Shown: one piece after another, positions 47,447-57,538 of the stretch
How positions within the stretch are numbered: the first letter of the stretch is position 1
Layout of the letters: each line of letters starts with the position of its first letter
Origin: Scytonema hofmannii PCC 7110
GTDB taxonomy: Bacteria; Cyanobacteriota; Cyanobacteriia; Cyanobacteriales; Nostocaceae
DNA length: 64,000 bases
Assembly (NCBI RefSeq): GCF_000346485.2
Contig: NZ_KQ976354.1
Span: 5,245,805 to 5,309,804, forward strand
Direction: 5' to 3'
Notes under the pieces: generated by a model
Told to the model about the DNA's origin: nothing
What the model saw: only the letters and a program-made list of their open reading frames with translations
Database searches by the model: none
Translations under genes and position numbers: made by a program

Positions 47447-47583
47447 TTAGGGAGTTGGGAGTGGGGAATTGGGAGTAGGGAGTAGGGAGTAGGGAGTAGG
47501 GAGTAGGGAGTTGAAAGTGGAGAACTTATATAAGATTCTATTTCTCATTCCCCATTCCCCACTCCCCATTCCCCACTCCCTAT
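47447..47583. repeat. STRR tracts GGGAGTA and CCCCATT in inverted order
   Basis: GGGAGTA heptamers at 47447-47511 face CCCATTCC/CCCACTC units at 47547-47583, fill the gap between binding protein and permease genes and could form a long hairpin. They may lower permease expression relative to the binding protein. Confidence 0.88.
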
Positions 47584-49259
47584 TTCTTAATTGTTTCGTA
47601 AACTAGAATTTGGTTGGGGTTGAGTTCTACTCCTCTGACTCCTTTTCGGGCAAATGCATAGTCTTTGTTTTGCCATAATGGAACGTAGGGAACATCAGTT
47701 GCTACCTGTGTTTGTATGTCTGCAATGATTTTCTTACGTACTTCAGGATTTTGCTCTTTGCGTTGTTGTTCGATAAGTTTGTTTACCTTTTCACTGTAGT
47801 AGAACGATCCCTGAGTCTGACTTCCCCCTTGTTTGCATCCCTCGGTATCTGACCCCTTAGGGCATTCTAGAAAAGGTTGAATGTAATTATCTGCGTCCAT
47901 GAAATCTGGATACCAATCAAGTAATGCTGCTGGATACAGCCCTTTTGATATAGATTTAAAGAAGGTGGCTCCTTCTACAGTATTGATTTCAAATTGCAGC
48001 AATCCATCCATTTTTTCTTCGGCATAACCTTTTAGAATCTCTGCTGCTAAACTCCTCGTGGGAGAACTAGAAGGATACCAAATAGCTACCCGTAAGGGAT
48101 TTTGTTTGGAAAAACCAGCAGATGTTATCAACTGTTTTGCTTTCTCTACATTACCATCACCGTATTTATCTTTAAACAATGGTTGGGAAACATCAAATGT
48201 TGTGGGGATCATACTGTAAAGCGGTTCGGCTTGGTTAAACAAAACTCGCTCGTTAATAACAGGACGATCAATGACTGATGCGATCGCTTGTCTAATTTCT
48301 GGTCTTTCTAAAGGTTTTTGATTGCGATTTAACACCAAATAACTTACAACACTCCCTTGATTTTGTATGGATTGCCAATCTCCTTTTTTAGCACTATCAT
48401 CTAAACTCCGAATTTGATCTGGTTCTAATGATAAATATGCAACATCTACTGCACCAGTCCGGAAGGAGTTAAATAAGTTAGCGGGACTAGTAAGAATTTG
48501 TAAATTAATGCCTTTATTAACTGGGTTTTTTCCCCAATATTTATCAAACAAATCAAATCTTAAGGAATCTGTACCATACTGCGCTAATTTATAAGGTCCA
48601 GTACCAACAAATATATTTGGCTTAAATTTTCCCGTACCAAGTTCATAAGCTTTTGGTGAAAGAGGACACACTCCTGGAAATGCTAGCAGTGATGGAAAAG
48701 CCGCAAATGGTTTTTTAAGCTCTATAGTTAACTCATACTCGCCTGTAGCTTTTACCGTATCTACCACATCAGATAGTAAAAATGAAGGTTTACCTCCATT
48801 CTTAATGAAGCGTTCTATACTAAACGCCATTGCTTGCGCGTTAAACGGTGTGTCATCGTGAAACACCACTCCCTGACGCAGGGGAATCTTATATGTCAAT
48901 CCATCTTGGCTGACTTTAGGTAACGCAGTCGCCAACTGCGGTGTAATTTTGGTAGTTCCTGTTTCGTAATAGTAGAGGCGATCGCTCATGTTATAAATTA
49001 ACCCAAGTGATGCCATTTCGTAGGCATCACCTGGGTCGAGGGTACGTGGTTTTAGACTAGTACCGACAGTAATGCGACCATCTCCACTAGGGGTATTTAC
49101 AGAACCAGATGAAGTTGTTGTTTGTTGACCCCCAGCGCAACTTACAACCAAAAGCAAACATACACAAAACAGAGAGACAAATTTAGCGATTCGACTCCAC
49201 TGTCTTGAAAATAGGGAGTGGGGAGTAGGGAGTAGGGAGTGAGAAAGAGGGATTTTCAT
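47580..49259 (-). CDS. ABC transporter substrate-binding lipoprotein, family 5
   Basis: A 559-residue periplasmic lipoprotein of the peptide/nickel type (SBP_bac_5). A hydrophobic signal FVSLFCVCLLLVVSC with lipobox Cys at about 41 precedes the mature domain; family blocks are PRTLDPGDAYEMASLGLIYNM, IPLRQGVVFHDDTPFNAQ and FVGTGPYKLAQYG. The first 18 residues (SHSLLPTPHSLFS) are encoded by GGGAGTA heptamers, so the original start was probably replaced by an STRR expansion. It pairs with the downstream permease. Confidence 0.9.
   Translation of the reverse strand: MKIPLSHSLLPTPHSLFSRQWSRIAKFVSLFCVCLLLVVSCAGGQQTTTSSGSVNTPSGDGRITVGTSLKPRTLDPGDAYEMASLGLIYNMSDRLYYYETGTTKITPQLATALPKVSQDGLTYKIPLRQGVVFHDDTPFNAQAMAFSIERFIKNGGKPSFLLSDVVDTVKATGEYELTIELKKPFAAFPSLLAFPGVCPLSPKAYELGTGKFKPNIFVGTGPYKLAQYGTDSLRFDLFDKYWGKNPVNKGINLQILTSPANLFNSFRTGAVDVAYLSLEPDQIRSLDDSAKKGDWQSIQNQGSVVSYLVLNRNQKPLERPEIRQAIASVIDRPVINERVLFNQAEPLYSMIPTTFDVSQPLFKDKYGDGNVEKAKQLITSAGFSKQNPLRVAIWYPSSSPTRSLAAEILKGYAEEKMDGLLQFEINTVEGATFFKSISKGLYPAALLDWYPDFMDADNYIQPFLECPKGSDTEGCKQGGSQTQGSFYYSEKVNKLIEQQRKEQNPEVRKKIIADIQTQVATDVPYVPLWQNKDYAFARKGVRGVELNPNQILVYETIKK
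49211..49241. repeat. STRR tract inside the binding-protein 5' end
   Basis: About four copies of GGGAGTA/GGGAGTG, read in frame on the minus strand as part of the signal peptide. Confidence 0.85.
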
Positions 49260-49395
49260 GATTGCTGATGAAATTTTTTCAGTGCGACTGTCTTGCTGAG
49301 AAAGAAAACCAGGTCATAGCATTGGTCTTTTTAAACTTAGTGGTCAGATATCATACTACATATTCAGCTAATTGCCCTAAAGAAAATAGGGGCTG

Positions 49396-49432
49396 CTAGA
49401 TCCCCGACTTTTTGACGAAGTCGGGGATCTAG
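49396..49432. repeat. palindromic hairpin repeat, copy 4
   Basis: CTAGATCCCCGACTT and its complement form a 15-bp stem with a 7-base loop. The surrounding 850-base gap (49260-50112) has no gene I can support; it also holds a TTCGGC-GCAA-GCCGAA hairpin at 49768-49783 beside an HIP1 site. Confidence 0.88.
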
Positions 49433-50112
49433 TCCGAGTGGGCGAATGTAGCAGAAATAAAGATGGTTAGACCAAAGGGTAACGTTTGATGTTCCCGATG
49501 CAACTGAATCTTTGAACAGAATTGCAGTCAGTTTATTAAATTAAAGTACGGGTCAGGCGCTCGCTGCGATCGTATTAGAGTTAGTTATCAATGATTTCAT
49601 TGACTTAGTTATACACTTAACATGAAATCTAGGGATACAATTTGTGCAAATTTAGCAAATTTTCCAATAGCCTCAATGCAGACATAAACAATTCAACTGG
49701 GGACAAAAAACTATGATAGTCAGCCATCTATCCGCGAGTTGTATGCAAATTCCAAGTGCGATCGCTTCGGCGCAAGCCGAAAGAGTGCTTATCGCGAAGC
49801 TAACTGGCTAAAGCCGAATCGCTTGTTGTGTATTATCCATTCCTGAAAATTGTGCAATAAAAAAACATGAATTTGTAATAGAAAAATTATCTAATTTTGT
49901 ATGAAATTAACAAATCTTATCACAAGAGTTTGTTAACCTTGTCCCGTAGTCAAAACAGTGCTCATTAAATATATTCGGTCTGGTGCATTCCAAAAATGGG
50001 GACAAATACCTAGTCTAAGTAAAATCTCAGCTACACTTAATCTCCACATATACTTAAGAATTAGGTTTGTATGGTCATATCACAAATCTTAAGATTTGTA
50101 TAGTACTGACTG

Positions 50113-50505
50113 GTGCTACTGGAAGATTCAGCAACAAGCAAATTAGAGTCCAATAGTGAGAGAGTCAAAATTGTGAAGTACTTCTTTTTATCTGAAGGTT
50201 GGACAGTTGGCAGAGTATGGGCATCTGATGGACAATGGCAGGTGTCTGTATGGCGTCGTCAACCGGATATTCACCAATTGAATATCTGTTTAGTAGAACA
50301 AAACGAGGTGATGTGGCTTTATCAAGTAGAAGACACTGTTCTCATGGTAGAGGTGAAGCCAACAGCACAAGTGCAAGTCGGAAAATCAGGTCAAGCCATT
50401 GGTCAAGTTGTGCTCAAGCGATTAATTAGTGCTGAACAAGTTATAGAACGCTTGGGAACAGCATCAGCTCGATGCCAGTTACAGAGTCTTGAGGCTGTAG
50501 TTTAA
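50113..50505 (+). CDS. conserved hypothetical protein upstream of psbB
   Basis: 130 residues from GTG at 50113 (LLEDSATSKLESNSERVKIVKYFFLSEGWTVGRVWASDGQW). It appears as a compact alpha/beta protein: FLSEGWTVGRVW, then VSVWRRQPDIHQLNICLVEQNEVMWLYQVEDTVLMVEVKP and a C-terminal helix ISAEQVIERLG. No named domain recognised. Start codon is uncertain; an STRR tract follows its stop. Confidence 0.65.
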   Translation: MLLEDSATSKLESNSERVKIVKYFFLSEGWTVGRVWASDGQWQVSVWRRQPDIHQLNICLVEQNEVMWLYQVEDTVLMVEVKPTAQVQVGKSGQAIGQVVLKRLISAEQVIERLGTASARCQLQSLEAVV

Positions 50506-50508
50506 AAA

Positions 50509-50597
50509 TAGGGAGTAGGGAGTAGGGAGTAGGAAGTATGGAGTAGGGAGTAGGGAGAATTTTCCCAATTCCCGATTCCCCACTCACTACTCCCCAT
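50509..50597. repeat. STRR tracts GGGAGTA and CCCCACT, inverted
   Basis: Direct GGGAGTA heptamers at 50509-50556 and complementary CCCAATTCCC/CCCCACTC units at 50565-50597 between the hypothetical gene and psbB. Confidence 0.85.
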
Positions 50598-50831
50598 TTT
50601 CTACGCTTGCAAACAGCTCCATCAAAAGTTACACTTTTTTAAACATTCTCATTTTTCTCTTGGCAACTGTAGCCTTACGGAGTCATACTCCAAAAGTAGT
50701 GGTTACACAATTGTCAAGCGCCGCACTGTCTAACTTATTAAGACAAAGTGGTGGATAAGTTTCCGCTTGGCGATAACAAAAACTGAAAACTTGACTTTGT
50801 AAACACAAATCATCGAGGAGGAGCGTAGTCG

Positions 50832-52361
50832 ATGGGACTACCCTGGTACCGAGTACACACAGTCGTTCTGAACGATCCAGGGCGACTGATTTCTGTACAC
50901 CTGATGCATACAGCTTTGGTGGCAGGCTGGGCAGGTTCAATGGCATTGTACGAATTAGCCATTTACGATCCCAGCGATCCAGTTCTTAACCCTATGTGGC
51001 GTCAAGGCATGTTCGTGCTGCCCTTCATGGCACGCTTGGGTGTAGTTGGCTCTTGGGGCGGTTGGAACGTTATTGGCGCTCCTAGTTACGACCCTGGGTT
51101 TTGGTCATTTGAAGGCGTCGCTGCTGCTCACATTATTCTTTCTGGTTTGCTATTCTTAGCTGCCGTTTGGCACTGGGTTTACTGGGATTTGGAATTATTC
51201 CAAGACCCCCGTACAGGTGAACCCGCTCTTGACTTGCCAAAAATGTTTGGCATTCACTTGTTCTTATCCGGTCTACTTTGCTTTGGTTTTGGTGCTTTTC
51301 ACCTTACCGGGTTGTTTGGACCGGGAATGTGGGTTTCTGATGCCTACGGCTTGACTGGGCATGTCCAGCAAGTCGCGCCGGAGTGGGGACCCGACGGGTT
51401 TAACCCATTTAACCCTGGTGGTATAGTAGCTCACCACATTGCTGCTGGTATTGTCGGTGTTATTGCTGGTTTGTTCCACTTGACAGTTAGACCTCCTGAA
51501 AGGCTCTATAAAGCCCTGCGGATGGGTAACATTGAGACTGTACTTTCTAGCAGTATCGCTGCTGTATTCTTTGCTGCATTCGTTGTTGCTGGCACCATGT
51601 GGTACGGTAACGCTGCCACCCCAATCGAATTGTTTGGTCCTACCCGCTATCAGTGGGATCAGGGCTACTTCAGACAAGAAATCGATCGCCGGGTGCAAGC
51701 AAGCCTAGCTCAAGGTGCAAGCCCTGCTGAAGCTTGGTCCCAAATACCTGAAAAACTCGCGTTCTTCGATTATGTCGGTAATAGCCCTGCCAAAGGCGGT
51801 CTATTCCGTACAGGTCCAATGGTCAAGGGTGACGGTATTGCCCAGTCTTGGCAGGGTCATGCTGTATTTAAGGACGCTGAAGGTAGAGAGTTGACAGTAC
51901 GTCGTCTCCCCAACTTCTTTGAAACCTTCCCCGTCATATTGACCGACGAAGATGGCATTGTTCGTGCTGACATTCCATTCCGTCGGGCAGAATCACAAAA
52001 TAGTTTCGAGCAATCTGGCGTTACCGTTAGCTTCTACGGTGGTGATTTAAATGGTCAAACATTTGATGACCCAGCTGAAGTTAAGAAATGGGCGCGGAAG
52101 GCTCAAGGTGGAGAAATTTTTGAATTCGACAGAGAAACATTGAACTCTGACGGTGTATTCCGTACCAGCCCCAGAGGTTGGTTTACATTTGGACACGCTG
52201 TCTTTGCTCTGTTGTTCTTCTTTGGTCATATCTGGCACGGTTCTCGGACAATTTACCGAGATGTATTTGCTGGTATCGACTCAGACATCGAAGAGCAAGT
52301 CGAATTTGGTGTCTTCGCCAAAGTGGGTGACTTGACAACCCGTAAGAAGGAAGCAACTTAG
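50832..52361 (+). CDS. psbB: photosystem II CP47 chlorophyll-binding protein
   Basis: A 509-residue thylakoid protein, the inner antenna of photosystem II. The N-terminus [19 protein letters not shown] is highly conserved; six membrane helices carry paired His ligands (e.g. [74 protein letters not shown]). A large lumenal loop spans about 255-450. AGGAGGAG at 50815-50822 is a strong ribosome-binding site nine bases before the ATG. psbT follows on the same strand, the usual pair. Confidence 0.98.
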   Translation: MGLPWYRVHTVVLNDPGRLISVHLMHTALVAGWAGSMALYELAIYDPSDPVLNPMWRQGMFVLPFMARLGVVGSWGGWNVIGAPSYDPGFWSFEGVAAAHIILSGLLFLAAVWHWVYWDLELFQDPRTGEPALDLPKMFGIHLFLSGLLCFGFGAFHLTGLFGPGMWVSDAYGLTGHVQQVAPEWGPDGFNPFNPGGIVAHHIAAGIVGVIAGLFHLTVRPPERLYKALRMGNIETVLSSSIAAVFFAAFVVAGTMWYGNAATPIELFGPTRYQWDQGYFRQEIDRRVQASLAQGASPAEAWSQIPEKLAFFDYVGNSPAKGGLFRTGPMVKGDGIAQSWQGHAVFKDAEGRELTVRRLPNFFETFPVILTDEDGIVRADIPFRRAESQNSFEQSGVTVSFYGGDLNGQTFDDPAEVKKWARKAQGGEIFEFDRETLNSDGVFRTSPRGWFTFGHAVFALLFFFGHIWHGSRTIYRDVFAGIDSDIEEQVEFGVFAKVGDLTTRKKEAT

Positions 52362-52500
52362 GAAATAGGGGAAAGGGCATTGGGCATGGGAAAAAGACCT
52401 ATGCCCAATCCTCAATGACCAGTTTCTTTAACCATTTCTTCCCAAATCTGGGTATAATATACGGTAGTAATCGGTGGGTAAGTAGGCAGGAATTTGACTT

Positions 52501-52608
52501 ATGGAAAGCGTTGCTTACATTCTAATTTTGGCATTAGCTATAGGAACTCTCTTTTTTGCGATCGCTTTTCGCGAACCTCCTCGCATTGAAAACAAAGAAG
52601 AGAAGTAA
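52501..52608 (+). CDS. psbT: photosystem II reaction-center protein T
   Basis: A 35-residue single-helix protein, [19 protein letters not shown] then an [11 protein letters not shown] tail, matching PsbT, which sits at the PSII dimer interface. It lies 140 bases after psbB. A 12-bp inverted repeat (GGATGAAGGATA at 52632-52643 with its complement at 52658-52669) follows and may stabilise or end the transcript. Confidence 0.95.
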   Translation: MESVAYILILALAIGTLFFAIAFREPPRIENKEEK

Positions 52609-52680
52609 ACTCAAGTATAAAGTGTGAAGAAGGATGAAGGATAAAAACTTATGGTTCTATCCTTCATCCATCACTTTTAA

Positions 52681-52705
52681 CAGTGACCAGTGACCAGTGA
52701 CCAGT
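52681..52705. repeat. STRR tract, heptamer CCAGTGA
   Basis: About three and a half direct copies of CCAGTGA between psbT and the rpsA promoter. Confidence 0.88.
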
Positions 52706-52824
52706 TAATCTGTACTCTTCCCTAATCACTAATCCCTTATTTCCACAACACGTGAGAGCATTTGTTGATAAAATAGGTAATTATAAAGGTAGTAAAAATT
52801 AATTTCCTTATTTTCTCCGGAAGA

Positions 52825-52856
52825 TTGACAGATATCAATAAGATATCTGGTATAAT
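52825..52856 (+). promoter_or_regulatory. probable promoter of ribosomal protein S1
   Basis: TTGACA at 52825-52830 and an extended -10 TGGTATAAT at 52848-52856, with a 20-base spacer that is longer than the ideal 17. Transcription would start near 52863, leaving a leader of about 145 bases, long enough for S1 autoregulation. Confidence 0.5.
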
Positions 52857-53006
52857 GTTTGATCTGGAAGTGAATGTGTTCAGATCGGCTCTTTTGCGCT
52901 AATATGAACAGGGATGTAAGTGTGGAATGCCTGAAAGTAGGCGCTTGCATATACATCGCTAGGAGGCAAAACATTTACGGAGAAAAATAACTGGGAAACA
53001 ATTAGC

Positions 53007-54014
53007 ATGGTCAATCAGAAATTAACCGCTCCTGAAATTGGTTTTACGCATGAAGATTTCGCTGCTCTACTAGACAAGTATGATTATCATTTTAGTCCAG
53101 GTGATGTAGTACCTGGTACAGTATTCAGTATAGAGCCGCGCGGCGCTCTGATTGACATCGGTGCAAAAACGGCAGCATATATACCTATACAAGAAATGTC
53201 TATCAACCGGGTAGATAGCCCGGAAGAAGTATTACAGTCCAATGAAACGCGGGAATTTTTCATCCTTACCGATGAAAATGAAGACGGTCAATTAACACTT
53301 TCCATTCGCCGTATAGAGTATATGCGAGCGTGGGAACGAGTGCGGCAGTTACAAGCAGAAGATGCGACTGTCCGTTCCGGTGTTTTTGCCACCAATCGCG
53401 GAGGTGCGCTGGTTCGGATTGAGGGATTGCGTGGTTTCATTCCCGGCTCTCACATCAGCACTCGCAAACCGAAAGAAGAGTTGGTAGGCGAAGAATTGCC
53501 GTTAAAGTTCCTAGAGGTAGATGAAGAGCGCAATCGCCTTGTTCTCTCTCACCGTCGAGCGCTAGTTGAGCGTAAGATGAACCGTCTAGAAGTTGGTGAG
53601 GTAGTTATTGGTACTGTGCGCGGTATTAAACCTTACGGTGCATTTATTGATATTGGCGGTGTTAGCGGTCTACTGCACATCTCTGAAATCTCCCACGAAC
53701 ATATAGATACACCACACAGCGTGTTCAATGTCAATGATGAAGTGAAAGTCATGATCATTGACTTGGATGCAGAACGCGGTCGTATTTCACTATCTACCAA
53801 GCAGTTGGAACCAGAACCAGGTGACATGATCAAAAATCGTCAGTTGGTCTATGATAAAGCGGAAGAAATGGCTGCTAAGTATAGGGAACAATTGCTGGCG
53901 AAACAACAAGGTCAAGCTGCAGCAGCACCCGCAGCCGTTGAAGAAATTGCTGTTGTTGCTGAGGAAATACCAGCAGCAATTGAAGAGGAAATACCAGCAG
54001 CAATTGAAGAGTAA
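53007..54014 (+). CDS. rpsA: 30S ribosomal protein S1
   Basis: A 335-residue RNA-binding protein with three S1 motifs at about 30-100, 115-185 and 195-268 (GDVVPGTVFSIEPRGALIDIGAKTAAYIP; VRSGVFATNRGGALVRIEG; GEVVIGTVRGIKPYGAFIDIGGVSGLLHISEI), as in cyanobacterial and plastid S1. The tail has a near-duplicate EEIPAAIEEEIPAAIEE, caused by a short DNA duplication at about 53965-54010. A terminator follows. Confidence 0.95.
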   Translation: MVNQKLTAPEIGFTHEDFAALLDKYDYHFSPGDVVPGTVFSIEPRGALIDIGAKTAAYIPIQEMSINRVDSPEEVLQSNETREFFILTDENEDGQLTLSIRRIEYMRAWERVRQLQAEDATVRSGVFATNRGGALVRIEGLRGFIPGSHISTRKPKEELVGEELPLKFLEVDEERNRLVLSHRRALVERKMNRLEVGEVVIGTVRGIKPYGAFIDIGGVSGLLHISEISHEHIDTPHSVFNVNDEVKVMIIDLDAERGRISLSTKQLEPEPGDMIKNRQLVYDKAEEMAAKYREQLLAKQQGQAAAAPAAVEEIAVVAEEIPAAIEEEIPAAIEE

Positions 54015-54070
54015 TCCATTTGTCGTTGCGATAGCGATCGCAGCATTGAAGAAAATGAAATTCTTTAGTA

Positions 54071-54094
54071 AAGAGGGAAAATCCCTCTTTTTTT
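54071..54094 (+). terminator. rho-independent terminator after rpsA
   Basis: AAGAGGGA-aaa-TCCCTCTT perfect 8-bp stem followed by further Ts. Confidence 0.85.
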
Positions 54095-54133
54095 GCGTTT
54101 ATTTAAGGGGATGTTTGTAAATACTTGCCTTGG

Positions 54134-54181
54134 CGACTAGAAGTCGCGGCTATACAGGCAAAACCCACCTGCGTGGGTTTT
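54134..54181. repeat. CCAC/GTGG hairpin repeat, second copy
   Basis: GCGACT-AGA-AGTCGC at 54133-54147 then GGCTATACAGGC and AAAACCCAC-CTGC-GTGGGTTTT at 54160-54181. Related to the element at 43003-43022. Confidence 0.75.
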
Positions 54182-54375
54182 GAACCCTTTGCCTTACGGC
54201 ACTTTGTTTATTTAGTAGTGCGTCCAGAGAAACCAGGCGGGTTTCCCACACCCTGGGAACTGGTGAACCCCAAAGGCGAATTCTAGCGGTTTTCAGTTAT
54301 CAAGGAACTGTAGCCTGTAGCAGATGAACACAGATAAATCTGTACTTCATTCAAGTGAGAACTGCTATATATTCC

Positions 54376-54466
54376 AATACGGTTCAGTTAAGGGTCGCGA
54401 GGGGAGCAGAAACCCGGTATCTCCAAGATACCGGGTTTCTAAATAACTGCTTAACTGAACTGTATT
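54376..54466. repeat. 91-bp nested inverted-repeat element
   Basis: Outer arms AATACGGTTCAGTTAAG (54376-54392) and CTTAACTGAACTGTATT (54450-54466), complementary at 16 of 17 positions, plus TATATA on both sides. Inner hairpin AGAAACCCGGTATCT-CCA-AGATACCGGGTTTCT at 54408-54440 is perfect. MITE-like. Confidence 0.85.
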
Positions 54467-54556
54467 GCTATATATTCGCTCAGGACTGTGACACATCCTC
54501 TCAGCTAGCTGAGTGTCCCAGTTAGTGATATGGACTATAAAAGAAGTCAATAAATA

Positions 54557-54718
54557 TTATCTAAGTGCAATGTCTTTAAAATGATATCTGTGCGTTCTCT
54601 TATACCGACTTGCTTTCAACGAGCCACAATAAGGGCACTGAGGTTGTCCCCTCCAGCGAATTTGTTCCAATAGTATAATACACTCTTCATGAGTTAAAGG
54701 TAGCACGGGACGTATTAT
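54557..54718 (-). pseudogene. IS1595-like transposase, N-terminal zinc-ribbon remnant
   Basis: An open stretch of 53 codons reads PLTHEECIILLEQIRWRGQPQCPYCGSLKASRYKRTHRYHF, resembling the N-terminal zinc ribbon of IS1595-family transposases, but only one CxxC half is complete and the DDE core is absent. No start codon or inverted repeats are visible. Confidence 0.55.
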
Positions 54719-54805
54719 TTAATAGCTGAGCTTCACAGAAAACCTTAGAAGCTCAACTCGCCCCTTTCTAATCAACGTTTTGGAGACTGCTGTTTTAAAT
54801 ATTCA

Positions 54806-56137
54806 TTAAAGCCTCACACCCCGAATCGAATAATCCAACAACTCAATTGGGTGCGCGATCGCGATCTCCTTACCTTGAGATTGCAACGCCTTACGAATTT
54901 GCAAAGTACAACCAGGATTTGCAGAAGCAATCAACTCCGCACCAGTACTTAGCAAATTCCGTGCCTTTTGTCTACCCAATTCTTCAGCCACCTCTGGCTG
55001 CAACATATTGTAAACACCTGCACTACCACAACAAATAGCAGCATCAAGCGGCTCGCGCAACTTCACCCCAGGAATTCGCCGTAACAACTGACGCGGTTGG
55101 ACGCTAATCTTTTGACCGTGCAATAAATGACAAGCATCTTGATAAACCAGAGTCAGAGGTTTATCAGTCAGAGGAGACAACTTTGCAGTGAGTCCAACAC
55201 TCATCAAAAACTCCTGAACATCTCTAACCTTCGCAACAAACTCCTTAGCTTTGTCCCGATACTCCAAATCATCAGCCAATATGTGACCGTACTCCTTCAA
55301 AGTATGACCGCACCCCGCAGCATTAATAATAATGAACTCCACACCAGTATTCGCAAAACTATCAATCATTTGCCTTGCTAACGCTTTCGCCTGTTCTGTT
55401 TGTCCCTGGTGTTCGGGAAGCGCCGCACAACACCCCTGACTTTCAGGAATAACCACCTCACAACCATTAGCCGTCAAAACTCGTACAGTCGCCTCATTCA
55501 CTGGAGAGAAAAACAACCTTTGCACGCACCCCAAAATCATCCCCACTCGGTAGCGTTTCTCACCCTTAGCAGGAATCTCACTTGGCAAACTATTTTGAAA
55601 CGATTTTATAGTAATCTCCGGCAGAATTGACTCCATTGCAGCCAAACGAGGAGACACCCGTTTCAACAATCCAACATTCCGCACTAGTTTTTGCAAACCG
55701 AGCTTCTGGTAAACAAACAATGGAACCAGCAAAACCTTCAAAAAATTCGGATAAGGAAACAAAGAAAAAATCAGCCTCCGAAACAGTTGCTCAGGTAAAC
55801 TGCGCTGATAATTCCGCTCAACCTGATGACGAGTCGCAGAAATCAACTTGTCATACTGCACTCCAGAAGGACAAGCCGTCACACAAGCAAGACATCCCAA
55901 ACAACTATCAAAATGCTCAGCCGTCACAGCATTCAAAGGAATATCACCCTCATTAATCCCATCCATCAAATAGATCCGCCCCCGTGGAGAATCCATCTCC
56001 TTCCCAAGCACCCGATAACTAGGACAAGTCGAAAGACAAAACCCACAGTGAACACAACTATCAATCAACTTCGGTTCAGGAGGACGATTCCCATCAAACC
56101 CAACCTTCTTATCCAAAAAACCTTCCGAAACTTCCAT
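54806..56137 (-). CDS. glcF: glycolate oxidase iron-sulfur subunit (GlcF-like)
   Basis: A 443-residue protein with two 4Fe-4S ferredoxin motifs at the N-terminus (CVHCGFCLSTCPSYRVLG and CLGCLACVTACPSGVQYD) and two CCG domains (GCVQRLFFSPVNEATVRVL...ESQGCCAALPEHQG; YQDACHLLHGQ...AAICCGSAGVYNMLQP). This is the electron-transfer subunit of glycolate dehydrogenase in photorespiration. It follows glcE on the same strand, 69 bases downstream. Confidence 0.92.
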   Translation of the reverse strand: MEVSEGFLDKKVGFDGNRPPEPKLIDSCVHCGFCLSTCPSYRVLGKEMDSPRGRIYLMDGINEGDIPLNAVTAEHFDSCLGCLACVTACPSGVQYDKLISATRHQVERNYQRSLPEQLFRRLIFSLFPYPNFLKVLLVPLFVYQKLGLQKLVRNVGLLKRVSPRLAAMESILPEITIKSFQNSLPSEIPAKGEKRYRVGMILGCVQRLFFSPVNEATVRVLTANGCEVVIPESQGCCAALPEHQGQTEQAKALARQMIDSFANTGVEFIIINAAGCGHTLKEYGHILADDLEYRDKAKEFVAKVRDVQEFLMSVGLTAKLSPLTDKPLTLVYQDACHLLHGQKISVQPRQLLRRIPGVKLREPLDAAICCGSAGVYNMLQPEVAEELGRQKARNLLSTGAELIASANPGCTLQIRKALQSQGKEIAIAHPIELLDYSIRGVRL

Positions 56138-56206
56138 CTTCTTAACTTCCTACTCTCTTTCCCCTCTCTTTCTCAGCGCCCTCTGCGCCTCTGCGGTTCA
56201 AAATTC

Positions 56207-57451
56207 TTAAATCCCACCCACAAAACGACCGGGACTAAAAATATACCCAGAATCAAACTGTTCTTTTATCCCACGCATTAACTCCAAAGCATTACCGCCA
56301 TAACCCCACACATCCAAACTTTCCTTCACCCTCATCGACGCCACCAAAACAGTCAGAAAGCCGCCATTCCTTTCACACAGACTCCTCATCTCCAACACCT
56401 TATCAACCTTTTCACCCTCAAACCGCAACACCCCCAAACCACTCGCAACATGAATCCAACCCAACTCCGAGCGCGTCAAAACCTCAACAGCAGAAGTAGG
56501 TAATACTCCTATTTTGCAAGTCATTACAGGCGAATGAGAAAAATCATCAATTAGTTCTCGCAATCTCAACCATAGATCCGCTTCATCAGCCCCCGAATAA
56601 ACCATCCCCCGCAAACCCAGTTGCTTCCCAACTTCCAAAAGTTGATTAGACTGTTCTTTCACACTCTCAGCAATACTTTGAAAACGAACTATCAAGCCCA
56701 ATCCTTGACCCAAACCCAACCCAGACACCAATTGAAGCGACAATAAATCCGACTGAGTTGGTGTGAGCGCAGATCCCCGCAAAGTATCAGCGGCTTGAGA
56801 TACAGCCGATGCATCCCCAACCAGCACCACTGTACCCGATGCTTCTAAAAAAGGATACAAACGAAACGTGACTTGAGCGATCGCACCCAAAGTGCCAAAC
56901 GAGCCAGTAAACAACTTCATCAAGTCATACCCGGCAACATTTTTCACCACTCGCCCCCCAGCCTTAGCAATTTTACCATCAGCCCGCACAAAAGTTATAC
57001 CCAGTATTTGGTCTCGCACACTGCCATAACGTTGTCGCAAGGAACCCGTATCAGCAGTCGCAACAATACCACCAATTGTTGCTGATGCTGGTGCAGTGGG
57101 ATCGATCGCCAGAAATTGTTTGGAGTTTGCCAAAATTTTTTGCAGGTGAGAAAATTTCATTCCTGCTTCCACTGTAACAGTCAGATCGCCAACAGCGTGT
57201 TCGATTGGTTGGTTAATCCGTTCCGTACTGACGACAATATCTATACCCTTAGCTAACCCACCCCAGTTGAGTTTACTACCACTACCGCATAGCAATACAC
57301 GCTGCTTCTTACTGTGTGCTTCTGCAATGACTGCTGCTAGTTCTTCGGTTGTGTCAGGAGAAACGATACAACTGGGAAGCCTTGAGGATGCGATCGCCTC
57401 CAAGATAGATTTTTGCCTCTCGACTGGTATACTTTCCCAAGGTTTGTTCAT
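56207..57451 (-). CDS. glcE: glycolate dehydrogenase FAD-binding subunit (GlcE-like)
   Basis: A 414-residue FAD_binding_4/VAO-type protein: VLLCGSGSKLNWGG (FAD pyrophosphate loop), VTVEAGMKFSHLQKILA, GGIVATADTGSLRQRYGSVRDQILGITFVRADG, VVKNVAGYDLMKLFTGSFGTLG and terminal IFSPGRFVGG. GlcE pairs with GlcF and a catalytic GlcD (not in this window). The start codon abuts a TTGTTAG heptamer tract, so its promoter is not visible. Confidence 0.9.
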   Translation of the reverse strand: MNKPWESIPVERQKSILEAIASSRLPSCIVSPDTTEELAAVIAEAHSKKQRVLLCGSGSKLNWGGLAKGIDIVVSTERINQPIEHAVGDLTVTVEAGMKFSHLQKILANSKQFLAIDPTAPASATIGGIVATADTGSLRQRYGSVRDQILGITFVRADGKIAKAGGRVVKNVAGYDLMKLFTGSFGTLGAIAQVTFRLYPFLEASGTVVLVGDASAVSQAADTLRGSALTPTQSDLLSLQLVSGLGLGQGLGLIVRFQSIAESVKEQSNQLLEVGKQLGLRGMVYSGADEADLWLRLRELIDDFSHSPVMTCKIGVLPTSAVEVLTRSELGWIHVASGLGVLRFEGEKVDKVLEMRSLCERNGGFLTVLVASMRVKESLDVWGYGGNALELMRGIKEQFDSGYIFSPGRFVGGI

Positions 57452-57512
57452 TGTTAGTTGTTAGTTGTTAGTTGTTAGTTGTTAGTTGTTAGTTGTTAGT
57501 TGTTAGTTGTTA
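57451..57512. repeat. STRR tract, heptamer TTGTTAG
   Basis: About nine direct copies starting right at the glcE start codon. Confidence 0.9.
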
Positions 57513-57538
57513 AAAAGTACCACTAACCACTAACCACT

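Noticed and set aside
51273-51698. 141-codon ORF antisense to psbB
   Set aside because: Shadow of a highly conserved photosystem gene.
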